From Bacillota bacterium (GTDB lineage Bacteria > Bacillota_A > Clostridia > Lachnospirales > WQUN01): a stretch of 13,681 bases of DNA. The stretch's first letter is position 1; each line of letters opens with the position of its first letter. The stretch spans positions 1 through 13,681 of the forward strand of contig WQTQ01000172.1 in the NCBI GenBank assembly GCA_009786175.1, in the 5' to 3' direction. The notes beneath the pieces were generated by a model. The model saw only the letters and a list, made by a program, of their open reading frames with translations, was not told the DNA's origin and ran no database searches. Position numbers and translations under genes: made by a program. Below are positions 1 to 6,522 of the stretch, in pieces.

Positions 1-41
1 AATTTGCCTTCACCATATTTTTTCAGCTTCTCATACTTCAC
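1..41 (-). CDS. 5' end of an unidentified gene running off the left edge
   Basis: A GTG start at 41..39 on the minus strand opens a frame reading VKYEKLKKYGEGK up to the window edge (13 codons visible). It is preceded at six bases by GGAGGTG (54..48), a near-ideal Shine-Dalgarno sequence, and by a sigma-A type promoter at 93..65. The visible peptide is short, lysine-rich and has no recognisable motif, so no product is proposed. The only ATG nearby, at 34..32, closes after three codons, which favours GTG. The gene is transcribed away from the two-component operon. Initiation signals are good; identity is unknown. Confidence 0.5.
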   Translation of the reverse strand, partial: MKYEKLKKYGEGK

Positions 42-64
42 TTAGTTCACCTCCACTAATTGGA

Positions 65-93
65 AGTATACTATCTTTAGCTTAGTTATGCAA
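65..93 (-). promoter_or_regulatory. Sigma-A promoter for the left-edge gene
   Basis: On the minus strand a -35 box TTGCAT (93..88) is followed, after exactly 17 bases, by a -10 box TATACT (70..65). Each box differs from consensus at one or two positions. Transcription would start near 58, only a few bases ahead of the GGAGGTG ribosome site, giving a very short leader. Confidence 0.6.
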
Positions 94-165
94 GAAGTCT
101 AATGTATTCATTACGCCATCTCCTCAGATAATAGAATGCCCTGCCAACGATAGCGTAACATAACA

Positions 166-212
166 ATCACGAAAAGACAAGAAATTAAATATGAAATTAT
201 CACGAAAAGACA
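166..212 (+). repeat. 14-bp direct repeat, two copies 33 bp apart
   Basis: ATCACGAAAAGACA occurs at 166-179 and again at 199-212. The second copy lies inside a small ORF at 191-289. The pair could be a regulator site or the trace of a short local duplication. Nothing else in the region explains it. Confidence 0.5.
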
Positions 213-289
213 TTGTTGAAAAACTTGATCGCGCACGAAAGAACGATATTTATGTATGTCAAGAAATCCGTGAGTCCGTGCCTCTGTGA
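191..289 (+). CDS. Doubtful 32-residue ORF
   Basis: An ATG at 191 opens 32 codons starting MKLSRKDIVEKLDRARKN and ending at TGA 287-289. The peptide is charged and plausibly helical, as in small DNA-binding or antitoxin-like proteins, but no convincing ribosome site precedes the ATG and no family is recognised. It may be the remnant of a longer gene or chance. It sits between the left-edge promoter and the two-component operon, in a 366-base stretch that otherwise holds only regulatory sequence. Confidence 0.15.
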   Translation: MKLSRKDIVEKLDRARKNDIYVCQEIRESVPL

Positions 290-302
290 GTAAAATTTTT
301 CA

Positions 303-344
303 GCATTTGTACACAACTTTGACACAAATATGTGGTAATATAGT
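303..344 (+). promoter_or_regulatory. Promoter region of the two-component operon with candidate autoregulatory boxes
   Basis: TTGACA at 319-324 matches a -35 box, but the possible -10 boxes (TAATAT 336-341 or TATAGT 339-344) are only 11 or 14 bases away, so this is not a standard sigma-A promoter. CATTTGT (304), CAACTTT (314) and CAAATAT (325) form a 10/11-bp series resembling the boxes upstream of the serine hydrolase gene at 3402. If TAATAT is the -10, the two nearest boxes lie 11 and 22 bp ahead of it, the same geometry as at the hydrolase promoter. This suggests activation by the operon's own response regulator. Confidence 0.45.
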
Positions 345-366
345 GCCAAAGTGAGGAGATGTCAAA

Positions 367-1020
367 ATGCTGAAAGTACTAATTGTAGAAGACGAACACG
401 CAATCGCCAACTTAATATATGTAAATTTAACAAACGAGGGCTACAACTGCAAATGCGCCTATGACGGTAAAGCAGCCGCCGACCTTATCGAAAAAGAGCA
501 GTACGACCTGGTACTGCTTGACATTATGCTGCCGGAAATTGACGGATACGAGCTGCTGGAGTACATAAAACCAGATGCTACACCTGTGATATTTATCACG
601 GCCAAGGGCTCTGTAAACGACAGGATAAAGGGCCTTAAGCTTGGCGCGGACGACTACCTGGTAAAGCCGTTTCAAATTGGTGAACTGCTGGCCCGGGTGG
701 AAGCTGTGATGCGGCGATACGGGAAGAGTGAAAAACAGCTTGTAATTGCAGATGTAACAATTGATACTAATTCCCGCATGGTAACAAAAAACGGCGTAAA
801 TATAGACCTGACCGTAAAGGAGTTTGACTTGCTGGTAGAACTTGTCCGTAACAAAAACGTGGCACTGTACCGCAGCAGGCTTTACGAAAAAGTTTGGAAC
901 GAGGACTTTTTTGGCGAAACCCGCACATTAGACTCACATATCCAGCGGCTGCGTAAGAAACTTGGCTGGGAAGAGCAGATAAAAACTGTATTCCGCATCG
1001 GATACCGGTTGGAGGGATAA
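367..1020 (+). CDS. OmpR/PhoB-family response regulator
   Basis: A cytoplasmic DNA-binding regulator that takes phosphate from the kinase encoded next to it. The receiver domain (about residues 1-118) has the acidic pair E8-D9, the phosphorylation site D52 in LLDIMLPEIDG, the switch T78 in FITAKG, and K100 in LVKPF, all the residues required for activity. A winged-helix output domain covers about 125-217, with a recognition helix near RTLDSHIQRLRKKLG (186-200). The 217-residue length is normal for the family. The ATG at 367 follows GAGGAG (352-357). The stop is one base before the kinase ATG, so the two are co-transcribed and translationally close. Likely targets are the 11-bp boxes ahead of this gene and at 3320-3363. 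Which member of the family it corresponds to (VanR-, PhoP- or ResD-like) cannot be decided here. Confidence 0.95.
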   Translation: MLKVLIVEDEHAIANLIYVNLTNEGYNCKCAYDGKAAADLIEKEQYDLVLLDIMLPEIDGYELLEYIKPDATPVIFITAKGSVNDRIKGLKLGADDYLVKPFQIGELLARVEAVMRRYGKSEKQLVIADVTIDTNSRMVTKNGVNIDLTVKEFDLLVELVRNKNVALYRSRLYEKVWNEDFFGETRTLDSHIQRLRKKLGWEEQIKTVFRIGYRLEG

Positions 1021-1021
1021 A

Positions 1022-2416
1022 ATGCGGCTGTTCGCAAAATTTTTCCTGTGTGCCACAACGGTTATAAGCATCGCGCTTTTAGTCTCCGGGTACTTGCTGA
1101 TTACATTTTCTCACGAAAGCGCGGTTAAACGCGAATTAGAGCGGGCCGCAACCCAGTTTCAATTTGACAAGTTTGCTGTACAGGTCAGGCTGCTTTCCAT
1201 TGCTGCGGATGGAGAAATACCCGGCGGGGTACTAAGCGCGTGGGCGTCGGATTTAAGCGGGTTTGCCGCTTTTTTTGCATATGACAGAACCCTTTTGTAT
1301 TCAAATTTACCGGGAGAAACCGGCCTTGCGTTGTTGGAAAATGTATCGGACACCGCTCACGCTTACCGGTTTCAGACATTGGGCGAAGACAGCTACATCG
1401 TCCTTGCCGGAAGGCTTACACAAAACAACATAACCCTGTACCTGGTAGTTGCCACAGACATAACTGCCGTGGGCGCACTTCGCGAACAAATGACCCAAAG
1501 TTTTGTGCAGGTATATTTCATAACACTAATATCCGGCATGGTTGTAATTATGGTGCTGTCCGCATTTATTACCGGGCCCATAAAAAAAATGAGTAAGCTG
1601 GCGGCACAGATTGCCCGCGGCAATTATAACGAGCGGCTGCCTGTTGTCAGCCGTGACGAAATTGGCGCGTTATCCAACAGCTTTAACCTAATGGCAGATT
1701 CTATTGAAGGCAAAATTTACGAGTTGCTGGAAAACGCCCGCCAAAAAGAAGACTTTGTAGCCAATTTTGCCCACGAACTAAAGACGCCCCTAACCTCCGT
1801 TATCGGCTATGCAGACATGCTGTACCAAAAAGACCTGACACCGGGACAAACAAAGGACGCCGCCTGGTACATTTTAAACGAAGGGCTGCGCCTGGAAGCG
1901 TTATCACTAAAACTTATGGATTTAATCGTGCTTAACAGGCAAGATTTTGTTTTGGAAAATATATCTACGGAAGAGTTGCTGACAGACCTTTCCGGCAGCC
2001 TTATGCCCGTGCTGGAGGAAAATAACATCACCCTCAAAATTAACGCCGCCCCGGAATATATTTTAGTGGAATACGATTTGTTCAAGACACTGATGCTTAA
2101 TTTAATTGACAACGCCATTAAGGCCGGGTGCAGTACCGTGGAAATTACCGGCAAACAAGTTTCCGGCAGGTATGAAATAACAGTAATTGACAACGGCAGG
2201 GGTATGCCGGAAGCGGAACTTGCCCGCATAACCGAGGCTTTTTACGTTGTGGATAAATCCCGCTCTCGCAGGCAGCACGGCGCGGGTATCGGGCTGGCAC
2301 TTGCGGCAAAAATAGCCGCTATTCACGGCAGCACATTACAATTTGACAGCATTAAAGGCAGCGGCACCATGGTAAAAACCAATCTGGCTATAAGTGCGTA
2401 CACGGAGGACATATGA
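1022..2416 (+). CDS. Membrane sensor histidine kinase with HAMP domain
   Basis: Partner kinase of the upstream regulator. Transmembrane helix 1 lies at about residues 4-29, an extracytoplasmic sensor region at 30-162, and helix 2 at about 163-184. A HAMP linker (185-240) and a HisKA dimerisation helix follow, with phospho-acceptor H251 in NFAHELKTPLTSVIGY. The ATP-binding domain shows the N box (LNLIDNAIKAG, N364), the G1 box (DNGRGMP, 390-396) and the G2 box (HGAGIGLALA, 419-428). All catalytic motifs are intact. The sensor domain has no recognised fold, so the stimulus is unknown; the envelope-directed neighbours suggest a cell-wall signal. The start follows GGAGGG at 1011-1016, which lies inside the end of the regulator gene. 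The final codons overlap the next gene as ATGA (2413-2416). Confidence 0.95.
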   Translation: MRLFAKFFLCATTVISIALLVSGYLLITFSHESAVKRELERAATQFQFDKFAVQVRLLSIAADGEIPGGVLSAWASDLSGFAAFFAYDRTLLYSNLPGETGLALLENVSDTAHAYRFQTLGEDSYIVLAGRLTQNNITLYLVVATDITAVGALREQMTQSFVQVYFITLISGMVVIMVLSAFITGPIKKMSKLAAQIARGNYNERLPVVSRDEIGALSNSFNLMADSIEGKIYELLENARQKEDFVANFAHELKTPLTSVIGYADMLYQKDLTPGQTKDAAWYILNEGLRLEALSLKLMDLIVLNRQDFVLENISTEELLTDLSGSLMPVLEENNITLKINAAPEYILVEYDLFKTLMLNLIDNAIKAGCSTVEITGKQVSGRYEITVIDNGRGMPEAELARITEAFYVVDKSRSRRQHGAGIGLALAAKIAAIHGSTLQFDSIKGSGTMVKTNLAISAYTEDI

Positions 2417-3315
2417 AAAAGCAAAATATTTTTACCGTCATTGGCATGGCTTTGTCTTTTGTTATCGCCATTGGCGGGTGGGCTTTAATAAGCCGGTTAA
2501 TTGACATACGGTCTGACGCGCTGATGTCCGCGTCCGGGGTTTCCCCAATTGCAATGCCAATTGCTGTACCTGTGCCGCTGACGGAAGAAACCGGTAATGG
2601 GTTTGGCAATGGCTTTCGCCCATTGTTAACCGAGCAGGAAATTGTATCAATTTTACGTAACCGCGAAACTGTGGGACGGGCAATACCCCACGAGCCAACA
2701 CCGGAGCAAATTGATATGGATCGGGCAGTCCGTACCGCAAGGGAATGGTTATCCTTCATCGGCGATTATCTTTATATTCACCATGGGCTGTTTACTTTCT
2801 ACGATATAACCGCCGACCTTACCCAAAACCAGCAGCGGGGCAGTGACGGATTTCTGCCGCCACAGTACAGTTTTTGGACCGTAACGTTTTACGGCAGGCA
2901 TGCAACCGCCATGTTTCTTATTAACGCGGTAGAAGGGCAGGTGTGGCAGACAGAAATATCCCTGACTAACATGAGGCCGATGCACCTAACCCGGGACAGG
3001 TATCATTACACGGTTGTAGTCCAGGGATGGGGACATGAGGAAACCGCTTTTTATTTCGAAACCACCCTTACCGGTGCCGGCAACATGCTGGATGAATTTA
3101 TGTCTGTTATAGGCATAGACGCAGGTGAAAAGCAATATGACATATTCATACCCCGGCCCCCGCTTATTCGTGATTACTGGACTTGGCCCACAACAGGCGT
3201 ACGAAAACTTTTCGCTAATGAAGAGGCTTATGCGGCAGTGCGCATATACGGCACTTCCATGGACGGGGAGAGATGGTACATTAATAGTTTTACCATGCGT
3301 CTTGGGGTAAACTAA
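2413..3315 (+). CDS. Membrane-anchored extracytoplasmic protein of unknown function
   Basis: A 300-residue protein with a short basic N-terminus and one hydrophobic helix at about residues 6-29 (signal anchor or uncleaved signal peptide), so the rest should face outward. A proline- and glycine-rich linker (about 44-70) leads to a mixed alpha/beta domain. Residues about 103-185 run from a helix (AVRTAREWLSFIG) to strands with FWTVTFYG and then INAVEGQVW. That pattern resembles the end of a PepSY-type fold; this is a weak, inferred similarity. No catalytic motif or lipobox is seen. It overlaps the kinase stop by ATGA, implying translational coupling and a role in the same signalling unit, perhaps as a modulator of the kinase sensor domain. 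GGAGG at 2405-2409 is its ribosome site. Confidence 0.8.
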   Translation: MKKQNIFTVIGMALSFVIAIGGWALISRLIDIRSDALMSASGVSPIAMPIAVPVPLTEETGNGFGNGFRPLLTEQEIVSILRNRETVGRAIPHEPTPEQIDMDRAVRTAREWLSFIGDYLYIHHGLFTFYDITADLTQNQQRGSDGFLPPQYSFWTVTFYGRHATAMFLINAVEGQVWQTEISLTNMRPMHLTRDRYHYTVVVQGWGHEETAFYFETTLTGAGNMLDEFMSVIGIDAGEKQYDIFIPRPPLIRDYWTWPTTGVRKLFANEEAYAAVRIYGTSMDGERWYINSFTMRLGVN

Positions 3316-3319
3316 ATTT

Positions 3320-3370
3320 ACAACTAATCCGCAACTGAGCCGCATCTGTAAAACATCTGTCGGCTATGAT
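3320..3370 (+). promoter_or_regulatory. Activator-type promoter with four 11-bp tandem boxes
   Basis: CAACTAA (3321), CAACTGA (3332), CATCTGT (3343) and CATCTGT (3354) start exactly 11 bp apart, each preceded by a purine. They lead into a -10 box TATGAT at 3365-3370. The region where a -35 box should lie (about 3342-3347) does not resemble TTGACA and is covered by the third box. Direct repeats at one-helical-turn spacing next to a -10 box are typical of sites for OmpR-family dimers, so the regulator encoded at 367 is the natural candidate. Confidence 0.65.
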
Positions 3371-3401
3371 TATCTCAACCTATTTCAAGGAGAGATAAAT
3401 C

Positions 3402-4373
3402 ATGGTATACGAAAACCGGCAAAAAAAGGCATCGCGCGCACGAAAAGAACACAGAGCTTACATCACGTTTATAGTTTTGCTTTTTGCAATTCTTATATTT
3501 ACCGCGCACTTCCTGCTTACTAACCTGGACGAAGCGCGGGCCAACGTAACAGACGCATTATTGCAGCTTCAATACGCCCGTTCGGCAGCAAAAGAGGCAT
3601 TACCGCCTTTAATTGCACCGTCCTTAATTACGCCCCCTACTTACGAACTTGACGCACTCCTTATCCGCCACGGGGATTATTTATCGGTGTTTTTTCAAAA
3701 CATAGAAACCGGATTCACCTACACGTACAATGCGGACCGGGTTTATTTTTCCGCAAGTGTGCCCAAAGCCGTTTACGCGCTGTATCTTTTCCAATTGGCG
3801 GAAAAGGGAATTATTTGCCTGGACAGCATACACACATTTACTTACGCAGATGCCAACTGGGGCTCCGGCATAATACAGCGGCGGTACAGTTTTAGCGCGA
3901 CATTTACATTACGGGAACTGCTGCGGCTTAACATAAGCGAAAGTGACAATGTGGCAACCCTTATGCTAAGAAGAATCTACGGCCTGGACGGGTACAAAGA
4001 GTTTATCGCAAAGATGGGCGGCAACCCGGGCTTAGTAGGGTGCCGTGTCATGAACTCGAACCTAACCGCCAACGAAGCCGGACTTTTTGCCGGGGAAATT
4101 TTTGCATATATCGAATCCGGCGGCAAGTACAGCCAAGAGTTTAAAGAGCATTTGCTTAACAACCAATTCCCATTTATCGTGTCCTGCTACCCGGTGGCAA
4201 GCAAAACAGGCTGGACAAACCCAACCGCTTGGCATGACATGGCAATTGTGTACGCGCCTTCGCCTTATATTCTTGTGATTCTATCCGCAAGGGAAGGCTG
4301 GGCCGATGAAGATTATGCCGATTTTGCGGAAATTTCCATGGCGTTTCAGGAGTTTAACGATATGTGGTTTTAA
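3402..4373 (+). CDS. Membrane-anchored serine hydrolase, class A beta-lactamase / PBP-like fold
   Basis: A 323-residue protein with a basic N-terminus and one transmembrane helix at about residues 19-40, followed by a helical linker and an extracytoplasmic catalytic domain from about residue 83. The three active-site motifs of the penicillin-recognising family are present in order: S119-V-P-K122 (SxxK), S181-D-N183, and K268-T-G270. The SDN triad and spacing fit the class A beta-lactamase-like branch. The omega-loop region (about 208-225) has no ExxLN motif, so the glutamate used to deacylate beta-lactams appears to be missing. A D,D-peptidase, a penicillin-binding sensor or another acyl-transfer role is therefore more likely than beta-lactamase activity. 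It has its own promoter with tandem boxes and ribosome site AAGGAGAG ahead of the ATG. The product is not certain beyond fold and motifs. Confidence 0.85.
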   Translation: MVYENRQKKASRARKEHRAYITFIVLLFAILIFTAHFLLTNLDEARANVTDALLQLQYARSAAKEALPPLIAPSLITPPTYELDALLIRHGDYLSVFFQNIETGFTYTYNADRVYFSASVPKAVYALYLFQLAEKGIICLDSIHTFTYADANWGSGIIQRRYSFSATFTLRELLRLNISESDNVATLMLRRIYGLDGYKEFIAKMGGNPGLVGCRVMNSNLTANEAGLFAGEIFAYIESGGKYSQEFKEHLLNNQFPFIVSCYPVASKTGWTNPTAWHDMAIVYAPSPYILVILSAREGWADEDYADFAEISMAFQEFNDMWF

Positions 4374-4374
4374 A

Positions 4375-4737
4375 CTACCACGCATCAAAGGCGTTTTCTA
4401 TGTGGTTAATTTCCACCCGGCCGTCATACCCCAAAACCTCGATAACGTCAAACCTGAAATCCTGGTTATCCAAATCATTAACAGCTATGTAATGCATGGC
4501 TGTTTTTATTATCCGCCGCTGTTTCGCCTTGCCAACGGATTCACGCGGGTAGCCATAGCCTACCCCGCTCCGGTACTTTACCTCGATAAAAATAATATAA
4601 TCCCCATCCCGGGCAATCAGGTCTACCTCACCCGTTTGTATGCGATAATTTCGTTTTAATATACGGTACCCCTTGGCCTGTAAAAATTTCTCTGCGTCTT
4701 GCTGGCCCTGCATACCAAATTCATATTTATTTATCAT
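4375..4737 (-). CDS. yraN: YraN/UPF0102-family endonuclease-like protein
   Basis: A 120-residue protein, the usual length for this family. The restriction-endonuclease-like core is visible as GEVDLIARDGDYIIFIEVKYR (36-56), with E37, D39, E52 and K54 in the expected metal-binding positions. The N-terminal part has the family's G(x)xxAExFLxxxGY pattern (11-24) and RNYR (29-32). The biological role of the family is poorly defined. The ATG at 4737 is preceded by AGGGG at a workable distance and starts 9 bases after the stop of the upstream lipid kinase gene, so the two form an operon. The stop lies 1 base from the convergent hydrolase stop, with no room for a separate terminator. Confidence 0.9.
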   Translation of the reverse strand: MINKYEFGMQGQQDAEKFLQAKGYRILKRNYRIQTGEVDLIARDGDYIIFIEVKYRSGVGYGYPRESVGKAKQRRIIKTAMHYIAVNDLDNQDFRFDVIEVLGYDGRVEINHIENAFDAW

Positions 4738-4746
4738 CGCTGTCCC

Positions 4747-5640
4747 CTATTCCACCAAAATTCTGACCCACTGCTGCATATTGCCGATAGTAACTTTACT
4801 GCTCTCACCGGCATATTCCCCATCTATGGTCCAGGGGACATCGTCTTCAAAGGTAAACTCTACACGACTTGCGGTAAAAAACAGTACGGAATCGTCTCTG
4901 TAGTCTTGGTTGACGAGGCCTTGAACAATGTAGTGTAAATCGAAAGGGTCTTTTGGGGTTTTTATCAGCATTACTTCAAACTTGCCATCATCAAGGCGAA
5001 TACTTTCCTCGGGCAATTTTACAAGGCCGCCTATCACCGTAGTGTTTGACACGCTGCCGTATACAAAATCCCCGTCAATTTCCGTACCGTCGGCGGTAAT
5101 CCGTACCCTGTGAGAACGGATTTTTCCCGTTTCCGAAATGCCGTAAAAAAAATACGAAGCACGCCCCAGGCGGTTTTTAAGCCACTGGGGAGTTTCGTAC
5201 GCAACATTAGAAAACGCGCCAAATGACGCCACATATGAAAAATATTTATCACTGTTAAATGTGCCCAAATCCAGGTCCCGGGCATTGCCATGCAGGGCCA
5301 GGTGCATGGCCTTATCTACGTCATGTGCCAAACCCAGTGCATTGGCAAGGTCGTTGGTGGTACCTGTGGGAATATACCCCACAGGTATTTTTTTGTCCAT
5401 TAAGGCCACGCCCGACAGTACTTCGTTTAAAGTACCGTCGCCGCCGCAGCAAATAATTCTGTCGTGATCTTCTGCATGAGTACATACAAGTTCTGTAGCA
5501 TTACCACGGCCCGTTGTTGAAAAAATCGTGGTTTTACAACTGTTATGACTTAAAAAATTAACAATATTGTAAATCATTGTCCTGGCTCTTCTTCTGCCGG
5601 ACACGGGGTTTACAATTAATAACACATTTGGGTTTGCCAT
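4747..5640 (-). CDS. Diacylglycerol/lipid kinase family protein
   Basis: A 297-residue soluble or membrane-associated kinase of the DagK/YegS family, which phosphorylates diacylglycerol or related lipids with ATP and so recycles phospholipid precursors. The N-terminal nucleotide-binding domain has NPVSGRRRA (11-19), the glycine loop GGDGTLNEV (66-74) and PTGTTNDLA (91-99). The C-terminal beta-sandwich domain has LDDGKFEV (216-223) and WTIDGE (270-275), which holds the family's conserved acidic residues. A TTG at 5655 is in frame, but GGAGGTG lies between it and the ATG at 5640 with good spacing, so 5640 is chosen. The true lipid substrate cannot be read from the sequence. Confidence 0.92.
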   Translation of the reverse strand: MANPNVLLIVNPVSGRRRARTMIYNIVNFLSHNSCKTTIFSTTGRGNATELVCTHAEDHDRIICCGGDGTLNEVLSGVALMDKKIPVGYIPTGTTNDLANALGLAHDVDKAMHLALHGNARDLDLGTFNSDKYFSYVASFGAFSNVAYETPQWLKNRLGRASYFFYGISETGKIRSHRVRITADGTEIDGDFVYGSVSNTTVIGGLVKLPEESIRLDDGKFEVMLIKTPKDPFDLHYIVQGLVNQDYRDDSVLFFTASRVEFTFEDDVPWTIDGEYAGESSKVTIGNMQQWVRILVE

Positions 5641-5670
5641 AAAACACCTCCGCAATCTTACACGCCTTAA

Positions 5671-5699
5671 ATGATAACAGTAAATACGCGGTTGGACAA
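5671..5699 (-). promoter_or_regulatory. Promoter of the lipid kinase-yraN operon
   Basis: On the minus strand, TTGTCC (5699..5694) is followed after 17 bases by TATCAT (5676..5671), a sigma-A pattern with a good -10 and a moderate -35. It is placed about 31 bases ahead of the chosen start codon and diverges from the atp promoter. Confidence 0.55.
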
Positions 5700-5712
5700 C
5701 TGCTTTTACACC

Positions 5713-5732
5713 ACCCCCTGATATCAGGGGGT
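5713..5732. promoter_or_regulatory. Perfect 20-bp palindrome between divergent promoters
   Basis: ACCCCCTGATATCAGGGGGT reads the same on both strands. It sits 13 bp from the lipid kinase -35 box and 17 bp from the atp -35 box. It could be an operator acting on both promoters. A terminator is less likely: no gene ends here, and neither side has a clean T-run. Confidence 0.6.
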
Positions 5733-5749
5733 AATTTTGTCACAAAACA

Positions 5750-5778
5750 TTGACAACCATAAGAAATTTTCGTAACAT
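5750..5778 (+). promoter_or_regulatory. Promoter of the ATP synthase operon
   Basis: A perfect -35 box TTGACA (5750-5755) is followed, after 17 bases, by TAACAT (5773-5778). The expected start near 5785 would give a leader of about 45 bases to the first ATG. No other promoter was noticed inside the operon. Confidence 0.55.
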
Positions 5779-5828
5779 TGGAATACTGTTTTTTCTGCAC
5801 ATGTCAAACAAATGAAGGTGCTTAGGTT

Positions 5829-6041
5829 ATGGATAAAGAAGATCGTAAAAATTTGGCAAAAGGCATGTCAACTGTCTCGCAACTGGGGCTTATTTCTTTA
5901 ACCTGCGTGGGTATTGGGGTTCTTGCCGGTTACTGGCTGGACAGGTTAACCGGCCTGGCTCCGCTGTTTATCATTGTACTGTCGCTAATTGGTGTTGCTG
6001 CGGCCATAAAAGCAATGATGGATTTTGCAAAAAAGCTATAA
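5829..6041 (+). CDS. atpZ: AtpZ-like ATP synthase accessory membrane protein
   Basis: A 70-residue protein with two transmembrane helices (about 18-36 and 44-64), separated by a short loop with GYWLDRLTG. This matches the small AtpZ-type proteins often encoded first in bacterial atp operons and grouped with AtpI in the F0F1-ATPase accessory family. They have been linked to magnesium or calcium handling or to assembly of the rotor ring. The start follows GAAGGTG (5814-5820) with eight bases between. The gene is the promoter-proximal member of the operon, 16 bases before atpI. Assignment rests on size, helix layout and position. Confidence 0.75.
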   Translation: MDKEDRKNLAKGMSTVSQLGLISLTCVGIGVLAGYWLDRLTGLAPLFIIVLSLIGVAAAIKAMMDFAKKL

Positions 6042-6057
6042 ATTTGGGGGAAACAGT

Positions 6058-6516
6058 ATGGAGTTTACAATAGATGCGGTTGCAAACAAAATGATTTTGA
6101 TAATTATCGGCCTTTCTGTACTTGTAATGGTGGGCGGGGTTATCTTTTTTCAGTTGCATCCGGCTTTTTATTTTAACGGGGCCTTTCCATTTGCCGTTGG
6201 TGCTGCCATGGCGATGGGGGTAAATATTGTCAAAGTAATTTGGCTTAAAAAAACCATAAACAAAACCGTAGACATTGATGCCCCACAGCACGCGAAACTT
6301 TTCTTTTCACTGCAATATTTTTTTCGGATTATATTTACCGGCGTGGTGCTTCTTATAGCGGCACTTGCCCCGGACAATATTGTTAATCTTTTGGGCGTTA
6401 TCATTGGGATACTTACATTCCCTGTTGCTATGCGCCTGATGCAGTTTTTTATCCCTGCAGACACAGCAATTATCAGCAAAGTAGATGATGCAGACTCTAC
6501 CGGAAAGGAAGACTAG
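6058..6516 (+). CDS. atpI: ATP synthase protein I (AtpI-like)
   Basis: A 152-residue integral membrane protein with four predicted helices (about 12-31, 40-60, 85-107 and 108-130) and a charged C-terminal tail. Position between atpZ and atpB plus this layout fit AtpI, which helps assemble the c-ring or supply ions and is not part of the final enzyme. AtpI sequences are poorly conserved, so position carries much of the call. An in-frame ATG at 6025 lies inside atpZ without a ribosome site. The ATG at 6058 follows GGGGGAAA (6046-6053) and is preferred. Confidence 0.75.
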   Translation: MEFTIDAVANKMILIIIGLSVLVMVGGVIFFQLHPAFYFNGAFPFAVGAAMAMGVNIVKVIWLKKTINKTVDIDAPQHAKLFFSLQYFFRIIFTGVVLLIAALAPDNIVNLLGVIIGILTFPVAMRLMQFFIPADTAIISKVDDADSTGKED

Positions 6517-6522
6517 CCATTT

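Noticed and set aside
1807..2229. Long minus-strand open frame opposite the histidine kinase gene, and similar antisense frames across the atp genes.
   Set aside because: They mirror well-supported genes, have no ribosome sites or recognisable domains, and follow from codon composition of the real strand.
3402..4373. Calling the serine hydrolase a functional beta-lactamase.
   Set aside because: The deacylation glutamate motif is not visible and the protein is membrane-anchored; only fold and active-site motifs are supported.
4364..4381. Small inverted repeat GTGGT/ACCAC spanning the convergent stop codons of the hydrolase and YraN genes.
   Set aside because: A five-base stem with an eight-base loop and no T-run is too weak to call a terminator.
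5641..5655. A TTG start five codons upstream for the lipid kinase.
   Set aside because: The Shine-Dalgarno sequence lies downstream of it and serves the ATG at 5640.
6025..6057. An earlier ATG for atpI inside the end of atpZ.
   Set aside because: It has no ribosome site; the ATG at 6058 has a clear GGGGGAAA at proper spacing.
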